Shown: positions 47,201 through 59,317, counted from the first letter of the stretch. The stretch is DNA of 64,000 nucleotides from Symsagittifera roscoffensis (GCF_963678635.1 NC_087066.1:1258201-1322200); one strand, 5' to 3'. The notes: generated by a model from the letters alone, not told the origin. Numbers and translations are program-made.

Positions 47201-50200
47201 AGAGCCTCTTCGATCCCAGATGACACCGAAGAAAGACAACAACAACAACATATGGAAAATTGACATCCTCCTACCTAGATTTTTCATCGAGCCCTAATAA
47301 CATCAGAGACGCCAAGGAGACAAAACAACAATCCAGCTGAGGAAGACATTTCTTGAAGATAATATCTCGGATACTAGCCCAACACAGAGCGAGATTCGTG
47401 CTTCAACGCCCAAATGACTAGCAGCGCAAAGGCAATCACCACCGTGACCATGACCCAAACACAGACGCAGTTGGCGCGAATACAGTCTCAGACCGAATCA
47501 ATCAATAGGTGGAGTCACAGTGGGACTGGACGGTCGAACTCAACGATCAATATGAATATTGCGTCAGGCGAGCTGATCCCACAACCTATTAAAGAAAGGA
47601 CATATTTTCTAATGAGCCACCACCGACAATGACCAGCAACGCTCAACAACTAGAGGCAAGCCATAAGACGACCATGTCGGGGATAGTTGCCACAAAGGAC
47701 CAAGCCACAGCAACTTCAGATATAATAGAAGTTACGCCTCTGGAACGGGAGCAACCTACAAAGGTATTGGGAATTGCAATCATTACCACAGCGACCCGCA
47801 AGGACAGGAAAATAAAGCCAATCGTAAATTTTGTTAAAAAGCGAGGTTGGGACTCTCTCAAGCTAGCTTACGGGGACTACTGGTATAACTTCCAAAACCG
47901 CCTACTTGTGAAGGAGGACTGTTTTTTGCTGCACGAGCGCATCATCATCCCGCAACAGCTTAGACAAACAATTCTGGACAGTCTCCACCTCACACACTCG
48001 GGCGCTGCCGCGATGCTCGATCTATGCGAGAACATTTGGTTCCCCAACATTCACCGGATCCTTGTCCAAATGGGCTTGAACAGCAGACACTGCACAGAGC
48101 GAGGCGAAAACTTAAAATCAACTTTGGGAAAAGACAATAGAATCAGTAGTCGAACCAAACGGAAAAATACAGACCGATTTTGCCAGGCCATCCCGGGTAA
48201 ACCAAATAAAGACTCTTACATCCTGGTCGCAATAGATAAATAGTCCAAATTCCCAACAGCTATGGTAGTTTCAAAAACAATGGCCAATAAATCTTATGCA
48301 AACATTTGTTTCAAACAATGGGTTAACGCGAAAAATTAGATGCGATCAGGCACAAACATTTCGGGCGAAAATGTTTCAAAATTTCTGCAAATCAAATAAC
48401 CTTAAACTTCTTTTTGCACCAGTAGACGATCGTAGATCTATTGGAGTTCTTGAACGTTTGGATTGTTGAACGGGCAATCCAAACATTATAACGCAGATTG
48501 GGGGTTATGATTAATGACCACACAAAACCGTTCAAACTGGCGTCCAAGGGGGCAGAAAAAAATAAAAATTTAATAGTTTCTCCGCACGGAACCACAAAAA
48601 TTATTCCCTTCGAAGCCCATATGGGCCAAACTTCTTTTTGCACCAGTAGACGATCGTAGATCTATTGGAGTTCTTGAACGTTTGGATTGTTGAACGGGCA
48701 ATCCAAACATTATAACGCAGATTGGGGGTTATGATTAATGACCACACAAAACCGTTCAAACTGGCGTCCAAGGGGGCAGAAAAAAATAAAAATTTAATAG
48801 TTTCTCCGCACGGAACCACAAAAATTATTCCCTTCGAAGCCCATATGGGCCAAAAATTTATACACCACTTTCAAATATAGCAGCAACTAATTCTCAAATA
48901 ATTTGAATTGGTAAAACGCAAAACACAATTGTTTACATCGAAAAAATTAATGTACCCTCAACTGCCACTAGAAGTATTGCGCGATTTGCATTGCTGGTCG
49001 GAGAGCGAAGTAAGAGTCTAGAGGAAACCACTTCAAAAACTACCAGAACCAACAAATGCCAAATTCCACAGAGAAACGAGAACGTCTTCATGTCCAAGCA
49101 AACAGGTGTGAGAACTGGGTTTTCATTAGCTAGGAAAAAAGAAGCACTAAAATCAAAGTTCAAAGGAATACAAGCACAACTTGATCCAAACACAAAAAAT
49201 AATTAGAACAGCTAGCCAGAAAAACAATAAGATTCATAACAAAAATAGAAAAAAATTCAAAACTATTTGAACAAAAGTACAAAATCATAGATGGAAAATT
49301 TGTAACCTACACACTACATAGAGCCTGGGTACAAATAAAAGGGAAACAACCTCGGTTATTAGGAGATAGCCCCACTTGTCCATGGGCAGTGCAGACCTTC
49401 ACGATTAAACGATTACGTTGCTTACAAATCAGCAAGACGAACAGGTCCACGTTTACGTTCTTTAGATATCGAACAGAAGACAAACGCGCCCCGGCACCCA
49501 ACGTTCAAAGATGATAAAAAACGGGCCTATCTAAACGACTGTCCCGGGACGAGATGTAGGAAAGAAAAAGTGCGGAACCAGAACCATAAAGAAGAACCCC
49601 CAACAGGAAACAAGATCCGTAGGAAAACCAGCCCCAAAACAACGAAGAGGCTTGATGTTCCGGAATGGCGACAAAAAAAATCGACGTTTCCGACATCAGC
49701 AAGCGATGACGCCCCCACAAACATCTCAACCACAAAAAAACACCAATAGAGGTTACCAGAAATCCAACCCGAAGTCGACACGCAACCTTGGCTAATGCCT
49801 TTGGAAACCCTATTACTACAAACAAGGTGGACCAAAAAAAGTGTCAAATCGGTGGGAAAACAATTCGAGAAGCTTTATACACGAAATGGGTTTTAAAGAA
49901 AACTCTCCCCAGAATTCATTGTCTGCATCCGTTTCCCAGAAACAATCAAGCCTAGTGTTTCAGGAGGAACGTAAGACGCGGTCAAAGTAGTACATCTCCT
50001 ATCATCGACCGACAGCCCAAACAACGAAGCGATGAGAATAAACGAAAAGAACGTTGAGGTTGCGAAAGAATCCAGTACACTGGTGATCAACGAACAGGCC
50101 AACACTACCGAAGAATATGAAAAGCAAGGCGACGAGGAAATAGTGAACGACGAACTCATCAATAGCACCAACAAAGGCACAAACACAACGGATCAATCAT

Positions 50201-53200
50201 TCTAAGGAATACAAGAGCCCATAAAAGGGAAGTGATGAACAAAATTCACAAAAAAAGAATTCAAAAAGTCTTATCTGAGCTCAAACAGCCCCACAGGGAC
50301 AACAAACTCAATTCAATTCATTTTGTTCCGAGGGGGAATGTCATCCGGCCGGATTGGCATCATGATAGTGATGTACATATATACATGTTTATAACTGTTT
50401 GAATAATTTATATTACAGATCAACTGACCTTGAGGGCTTCGGCCAGTCTGTACGGCTAGGAGCACAGTGTGTGCAGATTTGAGAAAAGATTATGTTTCAG
50501 TTAACTTCTTTTTTCTTATTGAGTTACCAGCTTAGCCGCCAACCCTTACGGATTCAATAAAGATCATATTACACGGTATGACAAAAACTAAGCTTGCTTA
50601 ACCCAAACTGAATGCTGTTTGTAACTATTAAAAAGATGAATTTGAAAACAAAGTAGAATTTTTTTCCGATTTCATAACTTTATAAGAAAATTTTTGGCGT
50701 AAAGTCCCTATTCTTACAATCCGGTTTGAAATATTGTCGGCTTGTTGACTGGCACCCATGTTTGGCTATCTGTTCTTGTCTCGTTTAGTTTTACCGGGTC
50801 TTTTTACTTATTCCGCCCAAAGTTTATCTTTCCACATTTAAAATTGAAACTAGTTTTCTCGAATCTGATTGGCTAGACTTAGCCAATTTTTTTCAGCGCC
50901 AGCTTGAAATTTTGTGTTCAAATTTTAAATTAGATATATAAATTAGGCGACCATATCAAAGTAAAGGGGCTGATTTTCTCGAGGGGGCTGATTTTCAAAA
51001 ACTTTTGAAATTTCGTCAATCTTTTTTATAGGTCGACCAAAGTCTTATCATTAAAAAGAGGTTTTAAGGGACTATTTGGGTAGTTTTGACCAAAAAATTG
51101 TGTTTTTGGCGTACGCTCCCCCTCAAAGGTTTTCTTTATTGGTGCCAAAAGCGCGCTTAGAAAACTTATAGGTTCAGCCAGGCAAAATCGAGCGTCTTAA
51201 AATAGTACAAGGAGGACTCATTGAGTAGTCAGGAGGTCAAATCCTTTAGGAAAGCGACCGCCTCTTTCCTAAATCCGCTACTGCCAAAAAATTAAATTGT
51301 TTAGAAAAACATTTTGCCCGGAACACAAAAAAAAACACATCACATCGTTTCCAACTTCGGTTTTGATGGAAATCGGCCAAAGAAAAAATTAACGTTATTG
51401 TCAACCCTAATTAGTAAACATTGTTATGGTGACCAGTCAATGAGCAGAATGATCTAAAAGCAGAAAGGGTGTAGGAGGAGAAAAACAGTTAAATATTGGT
51501 TTTTACGGGCTAATCGCTAAAATCAATTATTTCCTACCGATGAAAAGAATGAATAATGCATTATTTGAGTAATGTTGTCGAGTTTTTTTTTGTTGATTTT
51601 TTTTGAAAATATTGCTCATATTACTCAAATTGTGCGTAATCTATTAATTTTTCTTGGGTTAGATTGACAATTCTGATATTTGTTTTTACCGATTCGCTTA
51701 TAAAAGTTAATATTTCTCTGTTTTTCTGCTCTTGAACCCATTCTACTATTAGATCGTTCTGCTCATTGCTCCGCCTCCTATTGTTATTAGCCAATCGAGC
51801 GCGACTCGGGCTTTGATCTCTGCTTTATATTGAATTAGCAAATTTACAAAAACTGAGCGGTATAAATAAAAAGGGAGGCAGGACAAGAAGCCGACTTTGA
51901 GTCGAATTGTAAAACTAGGGACTTCAAGCCACAAATTTTGTCAAAAAAAGATAAATTGTGATTATTACAGATCCTGTTTCGAATAATTGCTCAATTTCAT
52001 GAACTTTCTTTACAAGTTATTGGATTTTTTCAAAAGTTTGAGCATCTAAATGATGTTTATCAGTATTAAAAATTAAAACTTTGTTGAAAGAACTTTCAGG
52101 TTTATAAATTATGCATTTCAAATCCGGCCGATTTAGACATCTGATACCATTCTTAAGTGGTGCAATGTTATGGAAAACGCATATTATGAACTGAACTTGC
52201 CTAACTTTCTGAAAAAAAAATAATTTAAAGATGAGATAAAGCGTGTTTTGAGGTGCTTGTAAAATTTCTATTTTGGCCTGAAGTCCCGTCGGCTCGTTGT
52301 CTTAGGACCACTTTTTAAATTTATAGATATTTTAAGCAGCAACAATATATACAAAATTGCTCGTATCAGGGCGAAGCCCTGAATGTTCCGACTGCATTTT
52401 AAGCTTTTATGGAGCAGAAATAACATCAAAAAATTAAATGTAATAAAAATAAAATTAAAATTTTGTTTTTTCTAAAATTTGAAATTTTCAATGAAAATCA
52501 TCACCCCACACGCCATATAAAGTACAAAAGGATAGACTTCGCTCCTTGTAACAAATCAATTATGGCAAATAAGCTTCTTTCAACCAATTTGGAACGATTT
52601 TTCTTCGGATTGACTCTCCGCTTACGCGTTAATAGCGCGAATTATATTGCGCGTTAATTGTCCCGAACTGGCCAAAATGGCAATCTTTAAATCCTCATAA
52701 CTTTACGAGAGGTTCAGGTGGGGGAGGCAGTGGTTTAGGAGGGGCTGTTCATGTGGTGGTTTGCTAAAGTGGGGGGGGGTTTGTTCGAGTGGGGGTTCAG
52801 TGGGGGGGGGGGGTTTATTCAGGGTGTGTATTCAGGGGGGTGTTTTCAGTGGGGTGGATTCAGGTGGGTGAAGGAGTGGGTTCAGTGGTATTCAGGGGGG
52901 TGTATTCAGGGGGGTGTATTCAGTGGGGTGGGTTCAGGTGGGGGAGGGATTTGTTTCCGCATAATTCACTTGATAAATGCAAAATTTCTTGCAAAATTTT
53001 GCACGACGCGCGAAACAAGAATAAAGTTGACTAAAATCCATTTTAATGTGATTTCAACTTATGTAATAATCCATTACCATGGATTCCAAATGAATTATAA
53101 TGCATTTTGTTTTGGCGAGAAAAAATGGATTTAAATCCATTTTTAGTCCAATTTTGTTGTCTGAACGTAAAATGGTAATCCATCATTTTAACAACTTTTT

Positions 53201-56200
53201 AGAACACGAAAATCCATTTACTACAAGAGTAACGGAATATTTGTGCTCGGGGTATGGGTTTTTTTTTCAGACAAATTTCGACTTTTCAACTAGCAATTTT
53301 TGACGGAATTTTTTTTATATCATTCAAAAGCTAGTGTTGTCCTGAGCTTAAATTTGAAAAGTTATTTCACCTGTGATCATTTTTCGTAAAGTTATGAGGG
53401 TTTAAAGATTGCCATTTTGGGCATTTTGACCAATTTGGGACAATTAACGCGCGATATAATTCGCGCTATTAACGCATAAGCGGAGATTTAATCCGTCTTA
53501 TAAATTGTTCCAAATTGGTTGAACGAAGCTTATTTGCCATAATTGATTTGTTACAAGGAACAAAATCTCTCTTTTTGTACTTTAAATGGCGTGTGGGGTG
53601 ATGATTTTCTTAAAAAATTTTAAATTTAAGAAAAAAATTTCATTTTTTTAAATTTAATTTAATTTTTTTTATGTTGTTACTGCTGCTCCATAAACCTTAA
53701 AAGGCAGTCGGAACACTCAGGGCTTCGCCCTGATACGAGCAGTCTTGTTTGCCATATATGATTTGTTACAGGGAACGAAATCTATCTTTTTGTACTTTAT
53801 ATGGCGTGTGGGGGGATGATTTTCATAAAAAATTTCAAATTTTAAAAAAAAAATTTCATTTTGTTTTATTTCATTTATTTTTTTATTTTATTACTGCTGC
53901 TCCGTAAACCTTAAAAGGCAGTCGGAACATTCAGGGCTTCGCCCTGATACGAGCAGTCTTGTTATGATACCAACTTGACTACATACGAGTTTTCTTGGAG
54001 ATATCTAAACTCCTGCTGTATAAAAACAGGCTTAGTCATTGTGTCTGAGTAGCCCGTTACGTGGGAGGTCAAAACCACTAGCAGGCTTTTTATAATGAAA
54101 GTTTTTATATTGAAATCAGGAATAAAACGTTTCTAGGGACAGATATTTAAGCATGGACAATTTCCAATTCAAGTTGTTTTATTCTGGTTGTTTTGCAAAA
54201 TAAAACGACATATTTTGAGAAACTATTGTATCAATTTGGCCAAATTAGATTAACTTTAAACCCCCATAATGTCAAAGAGGAATGTTTTTTTTTCTTGAAA
54301 TTGAGCGCAGAAAACCATAACTTTTTAGATTGCGTAAACAAAATCCGCCAGAAATGTAAGGAGAAAAAAACACCCCGAATAGCACGTCTTTTTTGTCGAA
54401 TGTTGGAACAATAAGTTTGGAGAAAATAACTGCCGCATAAATCCAAATGGGCCTATTTAGCGTCTGTACTAATCATAAGATCAAATGGATTCATTTTGGA
54501 AATCATTAATCCACCGCTTATGCGTGTTAAAAAAACGCAATGTATCGCAGCGTTAATCTCCACAAATTTGCGAATATTGCAATTTTTAAGCCCACAAAAC
54601 TTTACAAAAATGAGAGCTGATTATCAAAGCAAAGAGGCGACGCGCGCACAGCGAATCCACAGGCGACCTTAAACCGGACTGCTTTGTATTGGACCGTTTT
54701 TGTTCGTTTTATGTTTTTTTTTGTATTGGTATGTTTTGTATGGGAATGATTTGCATGTGCACTCTTTTCGGATGATGATATAATAAAACTCACTCTGTCA
54801 AAAACTTCTAAATAAAAATTCGGAAATTGGCTGAATAAAAAAATTACCACCCCAATCATAACTATTCTGCTTTTTTCCGAAAGTAGGAACAAAACAATTA
54901 AACTGTATATACGAAAAAAGTAGAACATTTCATATTGACTGGGGTATTTTTTCCCTCGAAATTGAGGGAAGGATTATTTGCGGACTGGAACCTTTGGCAA
55001 AAGAGACACCAGGCAAACATTTTTCGTGCAAACGTAATCAATCTGCTATTGCAATTTTTTTAACGATAGTTTTACTTGGTAAACGACTACGCCCCTTTTA
55101 TGGGCATAAATGGTTAAAGAGTAAGGTCAGTCTGTGGTCCTCAAACTTAGATTTTTTGGAGCTGCAGCCTTCAATGAGGCTTTAGAGTACGAAACTCAAA
55201 GCAAGGAACATTTGTTGAGAGATATAAAACTGGAGGAACATTTTCCCTCATATATTCTAAAGAAGCATTCAGGCAACTGAAAGGACACACAAATGAATAA
55301 AATTATCATCTGAGTCTGTAAATGCTGTTAATTTGTACGAAGAGAAAGTTCGTTGACATTGGCATGAAAAAATACTGCGTCTGTAAGAATAGTTTTTTGT
55401 AATATGTGTGAATAAAAGAACTTGAGGTGAGTACCTGTTTGGGATGCATCCACGAATACCACAGCACAGTCCAGATTATCCCTCAACTTCCACACTGCCC
55501 CTCCCCCTCCCCCACCCCCAGTGGATGTCTTGGCAGTGGTGCCCCTTGTAGTGGAGGGTGGGGCATACTCAGTTCTGTGGTCACGCTCTTTCATCCTGTC
55601 CAACTCCACCAGGTGTAACTGCAGTACATGGAATGACACTACTGACTTAATCAACTCATCCAATCACTTACAGATAAATGTGACTAGTGGGTGAGGGAAT
55701 CTGCCAACCACACCAAACTCAACACTATCCTGCTATGACACTGTCACTTCTATTCTCTCTTACAGTGGAGTGACTTAGAGTGTGCTTCAAGTCATTGTAC
55801 AGGGCGAGTGTAGTTAGATTGAGTACGAGTGTAGCATATGTGTACATGTGTAAATGTGTATGTATGTGAGTAAGTATGGTTGACCTTGACAGCTTTGTGT
55901 TGCCAGTGGTAGTCGGAGTGTCCGAGCAGCTGTCGCTTGTAGACCAAGTCCACACTGTCCCTGTCACTCAGCCGCACACTCACACTCCCCCCACCACTTC
56001 CCCCACCACCGCCACTGCTGCTACTCACACAGGATGCAGGGGGGTGAGAAGGATGAGGCGGCGGGACAGATCCAGTGTGGGAGGGGGTGCCGGTGTGGAG
56101 GGAGTCACTCGTCGACTCCGAGTCCTAAGCGGGGGAACAGAATCAACTAATCAGTCTTCTCCGCCAATAGATATACCCAAAAACTCTTAACTGCGATGAA

Positions 56201-56562
56201 CAATACTAAACAACGAGCCTGATTGAACTAAGTCTTAATCGTGGCCCCACCGTGAGCGACTTTTTCAAAAGCCCATCCACAATTGCTACCGCACTACTTG
56301 ACACTTGACTGACCCTATCCCTGAGCAGTGGGAGTCTGTCGGCTGCATGATTCAGTTGGGATTGTGGGCGTGCCGGCTGGTTGGAGTAGAGGGTCGCACA
56401 GGCCTGTCTGAATTGAGTCCTGCCGGATGAGGGGGATCCCAACAGCAGAGCCCTCACAGTCCCCACCGACCCACTGCCACTGCCACTGCCGCTGCCCTCC
56501 TGCTGCTGCAGACCACCCATTCCTCCGCCCCAGTCGCCCAACACTTTCTCCAGGCTACTCAT
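41261..56562 (-). CDS. G-protein alpha-subunit-like protein with degenerate GTPase motifs, five exons
   Basis: Exons on the minus strand: 56562-56251, 56124-55885, 55618-55435, 45962-45527, 41378-41261. All have AG/GT borders and agreeing phases (0,0,1,2), giving ~429 aa from ATG to TGA. An alternative first donor at 56314 also keeps frame. Features in G-alpha order: P-loop position GSPSSGRT at residues 42-49 (Arg instead of the Lys of GxxxxGKS/T); helical-domain segments DLVYKRQLLGHSDYHW and LHLVELDRMKERDHRTEY (compare the YLxxLDRI helix); a TTRGTT stretch at the switch I position; a glycine run then VWKLRDNLDCAVVFVDAS, aligning with the W...F..V.A.IFV strand after switch II; PLVIVYNLNN at the NKxD position; and KCSDDWAVKKRLRRL at the TCAT/alpha-5 position. 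The DxxGQ motif is absent. GTP binding is therefore doubtful. Homology is inferred by eye. Confidence 0.65.
41490..42330 (-). repeat. Two R1 copies, inverted
   Basis: Both run from CTCGGGGTGG through the hairpin core to the GCGTGTGG region on the plus strand, head to tail. Confidence 0.75.
42335..42810 (+). repeat. R1 copy
   Basis: Starts ACAAGACTGCTCGTATCAAGG and ends AACCCACCCGAGCACAAA. It faces the inverted pair on its left, making a large imperfect palindrome. Confidence 0.8.
42811..43374. other. Intronic DNA of the G-alpha-like gene, no feature seen
   Basis: AT-rich sequence without recognised repeats or exons. Confidence 0.4.
43375..44300 (+). repeat. Head-to-tail dimer of R1
   Basis: Units start at about 43375 and 43908 (ACAAGASTGCTCGTATCA), a period of ~533 bp. 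The second is truncated near 44300. The junction TCGGAAAAACAAGACTGCTC shows how the ends meet. Confidence 0.8.
44301..45526. other. Intronic DNA of the G-alpha-like gene
   Basis: A 103-codon plus-strand ORF (44780-45091) has AT-driven composition and no recognisable domain. Nothing else stands out. Confidence 0.4.
46763..47022 (+). pseudogene. gag remnant of the decayed gypsy element
   Basis: NESLEQFHAGLVELAARP, followed after a frameshift by DERVRDMFTAHMTNEKITEE, matches the C-terminal capsid pattern of Ty3/gypsy Gag. The frame is broken near 46935. Confidence 0.7.
47629..48420 (+). pseudogene. Integrase remnant of the decayed gypsy element
   Basis: LVKEDCFLLHERIIIPQQLR and LHLTHSGAAAMLDLCENIWF form the integrase zinc-domain region. 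Further on, VAIDK at the end of the ORF (stop at 48241), then FPTAMVV and a CDQAQTF segment follow the DDE core. Stops and frameshifts interrupt it. RT and RNase H are missing. Confidence 0.7.
48404..48853 (+). repeat. 225-bp tandem duplication inside the decayed element
   Basis: 48404-48628 and 48629-48853 read the same (from AAACTTCTTTTTGCACCAG to CATATGGGCCAAA), apparently without differences, although the surrounding element is old. Confidence 0.9.
48854..50338 (+). pseudogene. 3' part of the decayed gypsy element
   Basis: A-rich sequence with many stops in every frame. Short open pieces are present but no domain is recognised, so this may be a decayed pol tail or a third gene. Confidence 0.4.
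50589..52349. other. Intronic DNA with an R3-family copy
   Basis: About 50990-51290 carries GCGTACGCTCCCCCTCAAAG and ends CCTAAATCCGCTACTGCC, the inverse of the R3 start at 3003. The remainder is AT-rich without a gene. Confidence 0.5.
52350..53225. repeat. Partial R1 (plus) joined to inverted R2 with G-rich minisatellite
   Basis: R1 at 52350-52710 breaks off after ACTTTACGAGAGG and joins a G-rich minisatellite (52715-52950) of GGGTTCAGGTGGGGG-like units. This is the reverse complement of the C-rich tract in R2, followed by inverted R2. Confidence 0.75.
53226..53965 (-). repeat. R1 copy and second partial R1, inverted
   Basis: On the plus strand 53226-53745 runs from CTCGGGGTATGGG to CCTGATACGAGCAGTCTTG. 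A truncated second unit follows (53748-53965) with the same end. Confidence 0.8.
53966..55434. other. Intronic DNA, no feature seen
   Basis: Diverged R1-like words (CCCCATAA, CACCCCGAATAGCAC at 54250-54390) suggest one very old copy. Nothing codes here. Confidence 0.35.
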
Positions 56563-57659
56563 GATCCGACCTATACGCAAAAAACCCAGATATCAGACCT
56601 GCTATAACAATCAAAAAGAAGTACTTAGTTATTCAGAATTTGGATTACCAGCTTTCTAAAAGATTCTCTAAAAGCATATGTACTTAACGCTATTAGCCCA
56701 TTCTTGAACCACTAGCCAAATTTGAGTTCCAGCTTGAAAAATTTACATAGAAAAGCTTTTTTGTTCAATTGTTTTTAGCTCGACCAAATTAATTTTCTGC
56801 GCACTCGCAAATCACTAATTCGACAAATCTTTCGGAGCAGCAGGCAAACTTTAGAAAAAGAACAAACAGAACAATACAGCGTTTTAAGGGAGCTTTTGGA
56901 AAAAGTTGACAAAAAAATAGAGTCTTTTTGGCGCGCGCTCCCACCTGAAAATCATTATATAAGAGGTGGCTAATACATTGGCAAAATCTGTGAATAAAAT
57001 ACACTGACAAAATCACGGTTGCAATACTAGCTCTTGCTAATGAGAAGAATCGAATGGAATAGTTCCCACCCGCACTGAGGTTACATGGTTAATAATCAAT
57101 TGCAATCGATTTTCCGATTCAAAAATGATGCACTTGTAATGGACGAGGATAACATTTTGGGACCACGCAAGCGATTATAACCATCACAATTCGCTGTTTT
57201 CAAGGAATTTAAATCGATTACAGTCTTGTTTACATTCCTTTGTTATAGATTACAATGGATCGAATTCTGTATAAGTAATTTCCAAAATTGTGTGCAAATT
57301 GTGAGCAAAGTTTGCAGCTTTTTCTGCTTACTCAACTCATATTGGATTTATTTTGGAAAACAATCTCCATAGCATTTGTCCACATTTAACCCTGCCCAAC
57401 TCCAACCCGCACTCAGAAAAAAGAGAAAATAATCGATTATATAACAATTAAAATTGTTTTTTTTTTTTTAAATCAGAATTGTAATTAATTAAAAGCGCCA
57501 AACGCCAAACTTAGATGTTTAAACGATTTATCATTAAATAAGATTTTTAGTGATGTTATAATAAATTATAATCAATTATAATTGATTATATTTTTCCTAA
57601 AATCTCTTATAATCTTTTATAAATTCTTATAACCTCTTATAAACTTTTATAAGAGATAA
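56563..57659. other. Upstream of the G-alpha-like start codon
   Basis: GTATAG then GTCGGATC precede the ATG, so a 5' non-coding exon border may lie at 56570/56571. 56750-56990 is R3-related. 57080-57660 is rich in AATCGATTATAAT-like words. No promoter is assigned. Confidence 0.4.
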
Positions 57660-58190
57660 CAATACTGCTCGTATCAGGGCGAAGCCCTGAATGTTCCGAC
57701 TGCCTTTTAAGCTTTATGGAGCAGCAATAACATAAAAAATGAAATGAAATAAAATAAAATGAAATTTTTCTTTTAATTTAAATTTTTTTTTGAAAATCAA
57801 CCCCCCCCCCCACAATCCATCTAAAGTACAAAGGATTAAATTTTGCTCCTTGTAACAAATCAATTAGGGCAGATAAGCTTCGTTCAACCAATTTGGAACG
57901 ATTTCTAAGACGGATTAACTCTCCGCTTACGCGTTAATAGCGCGAATTATATCGCGCGTTAACTGTCCCAAATTGGTCAAAATGGCAAAGTATAAACCCT
58001 CACTTTACGAAAAATGATCACAGGTGAAATATCTTTTCAAATTTAAGCTCAGGACAACAAAACCTTTTGAATGGTAAAAAAAAAATTCGTCAAAAATGGC
58101 TAGTTAAAAAGTCGAAATTTGTCTGAAGAAAAAAAAACCCACCGCGAGCACAAATATTCCGTTACTTTCGTATCGAAAGTCGGAACAATA
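57660..58190 (+). repeat. Full-length R1 copy
   Basis: The best-bounded copy. It runs from ACTGCTCGTATCAGGGCGAA, containing the CAGGGCGAAGCCCTG palindrome and GTTCCGACT, to TTTCGTATCGAAAGTCGGAAC. Confidence 0.85.
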
Positions 58191-59317
58191 ATACTTTTTT
58201 CTGTCAAAAGTCTCTCAAAGTGAGATATCTTGTCACTCTTTGGTTCATCTGAACACGAAGTCTTACCACGAAGCAAACGTTTCATTGAGATCCCTTCATA
58301 TTAGTTGAAAGAACCCTGCGGTAGGTGAAACATAACTCTTCTATATAAATCATGAAAATAAAGCAGTGTGCTGATACTTTAGTGGTCAAAAAATAAAAAA
58401 TGTATATCATGAAACAGCTATAATCAAGAAAAATGAAAAAATAAAAAAGTGATAAATTGATTTGAAAACTGTTAAAACAAATTTCCCAGTTTTCAGATAA
58501 ACCAACGTCTACGAAAAGCATAAAAAATAAGCAATTGATTGGCAACGTCGAAGACAAAAGGGCAAACAAAAGGATTATAAACAATTATAATTGATTATAA
58601 TGGATTTTTTCTTGAAAACAAATGAGATAGAAATTCGGATAAAATAATAGTTTCTAATGTATTATAATTGAATGTATTTCATCTCAAAAAGAGAGATCAT
58701 AATCGATTATTAATTGATTAAAATCATCTTTTTCTCAATTTTTGTAAGACTGTTATTAAAATCATAATATAATCGATCATTGACGCTTGAAACTAAATGT
58801 GGCTAACCCCCCCCCCCCCCCCCCCGACTTTTTGAGGGGGGAGGTCTTGAATCTTAAATGCGAGTAGGGGCATCAATTGAATAAAGAGTTCTACCAAAAT
58901 TTGAATTTGACCAGTATTTTTTGAACAGGTTGCTCAATTGCGCTGAAAAACAACGAACACCAGTAGAAAACATTCAGGATTTTTTCATCAACCCAAACTC
59001 CTTTGATTATCGATAGAAAAAAAGTAATCAATTGTGCAAAAACTTGTTTGGACATGGTTGTCCTTTTAAATGTTGCCATTAGCAATGGTCAAATGAATAA
59101 AAAACAACGAGTAATTTGCGCTCTACCTTTTTCAGTCGTATTAGTGTCTTGCACATCGGTTTTTTGATCACAATCCATACGTTCTAAAAACGAAGTGCTT
59201 TTCTAAAACGCACTTTTTCTAAAACGCAATTATAATTTTGATTTGAAAGCTTTGACAAGTTCTTATGATTCTTATGAATATGCACTTGTTTTTCTTTGTT
59301 TCTGCATTTTTTCTCAT
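58191..59317. other. Intergenic, AT words and a C run
   Basis: 58560-58790 has AATTATAATTGATTATAATGG-like words. A C run lies at about 58807-58824. No gene. Confidence 0.45.

Larger units (their letters stand above)
46130..50583 (+). mobile_element. Decayed Ty3/gypsy LTR retrotransposon, 4.45 kb
   Basis: LTRs 46130-46375 (246 bp) and 50339-50583 (245 bp) start TGKCATCCGGCCGG and end CACGGTATGRCA. AAAAC flanks both ends (46125-46129 and 50584-50588), a 5-bp target duplication. A polypurine tract GAGGGGGAA precedes the 3' LTR. The LTRs differ at many sites, so the insertion is old. The interior keeps fragments of gag and integrase but lacks an intact pol, and it carries a tandem duplication. 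It sits in an intron of the G-alpha-like gene, on the opposite strand to it. Confidence 0.92.

Noticed and set aside
52751-53134. 127-aa Gly/Val/Phe-rich ORF
   Set aside because: Translation of the G-rich R2 minisatellite; present in repeats only.
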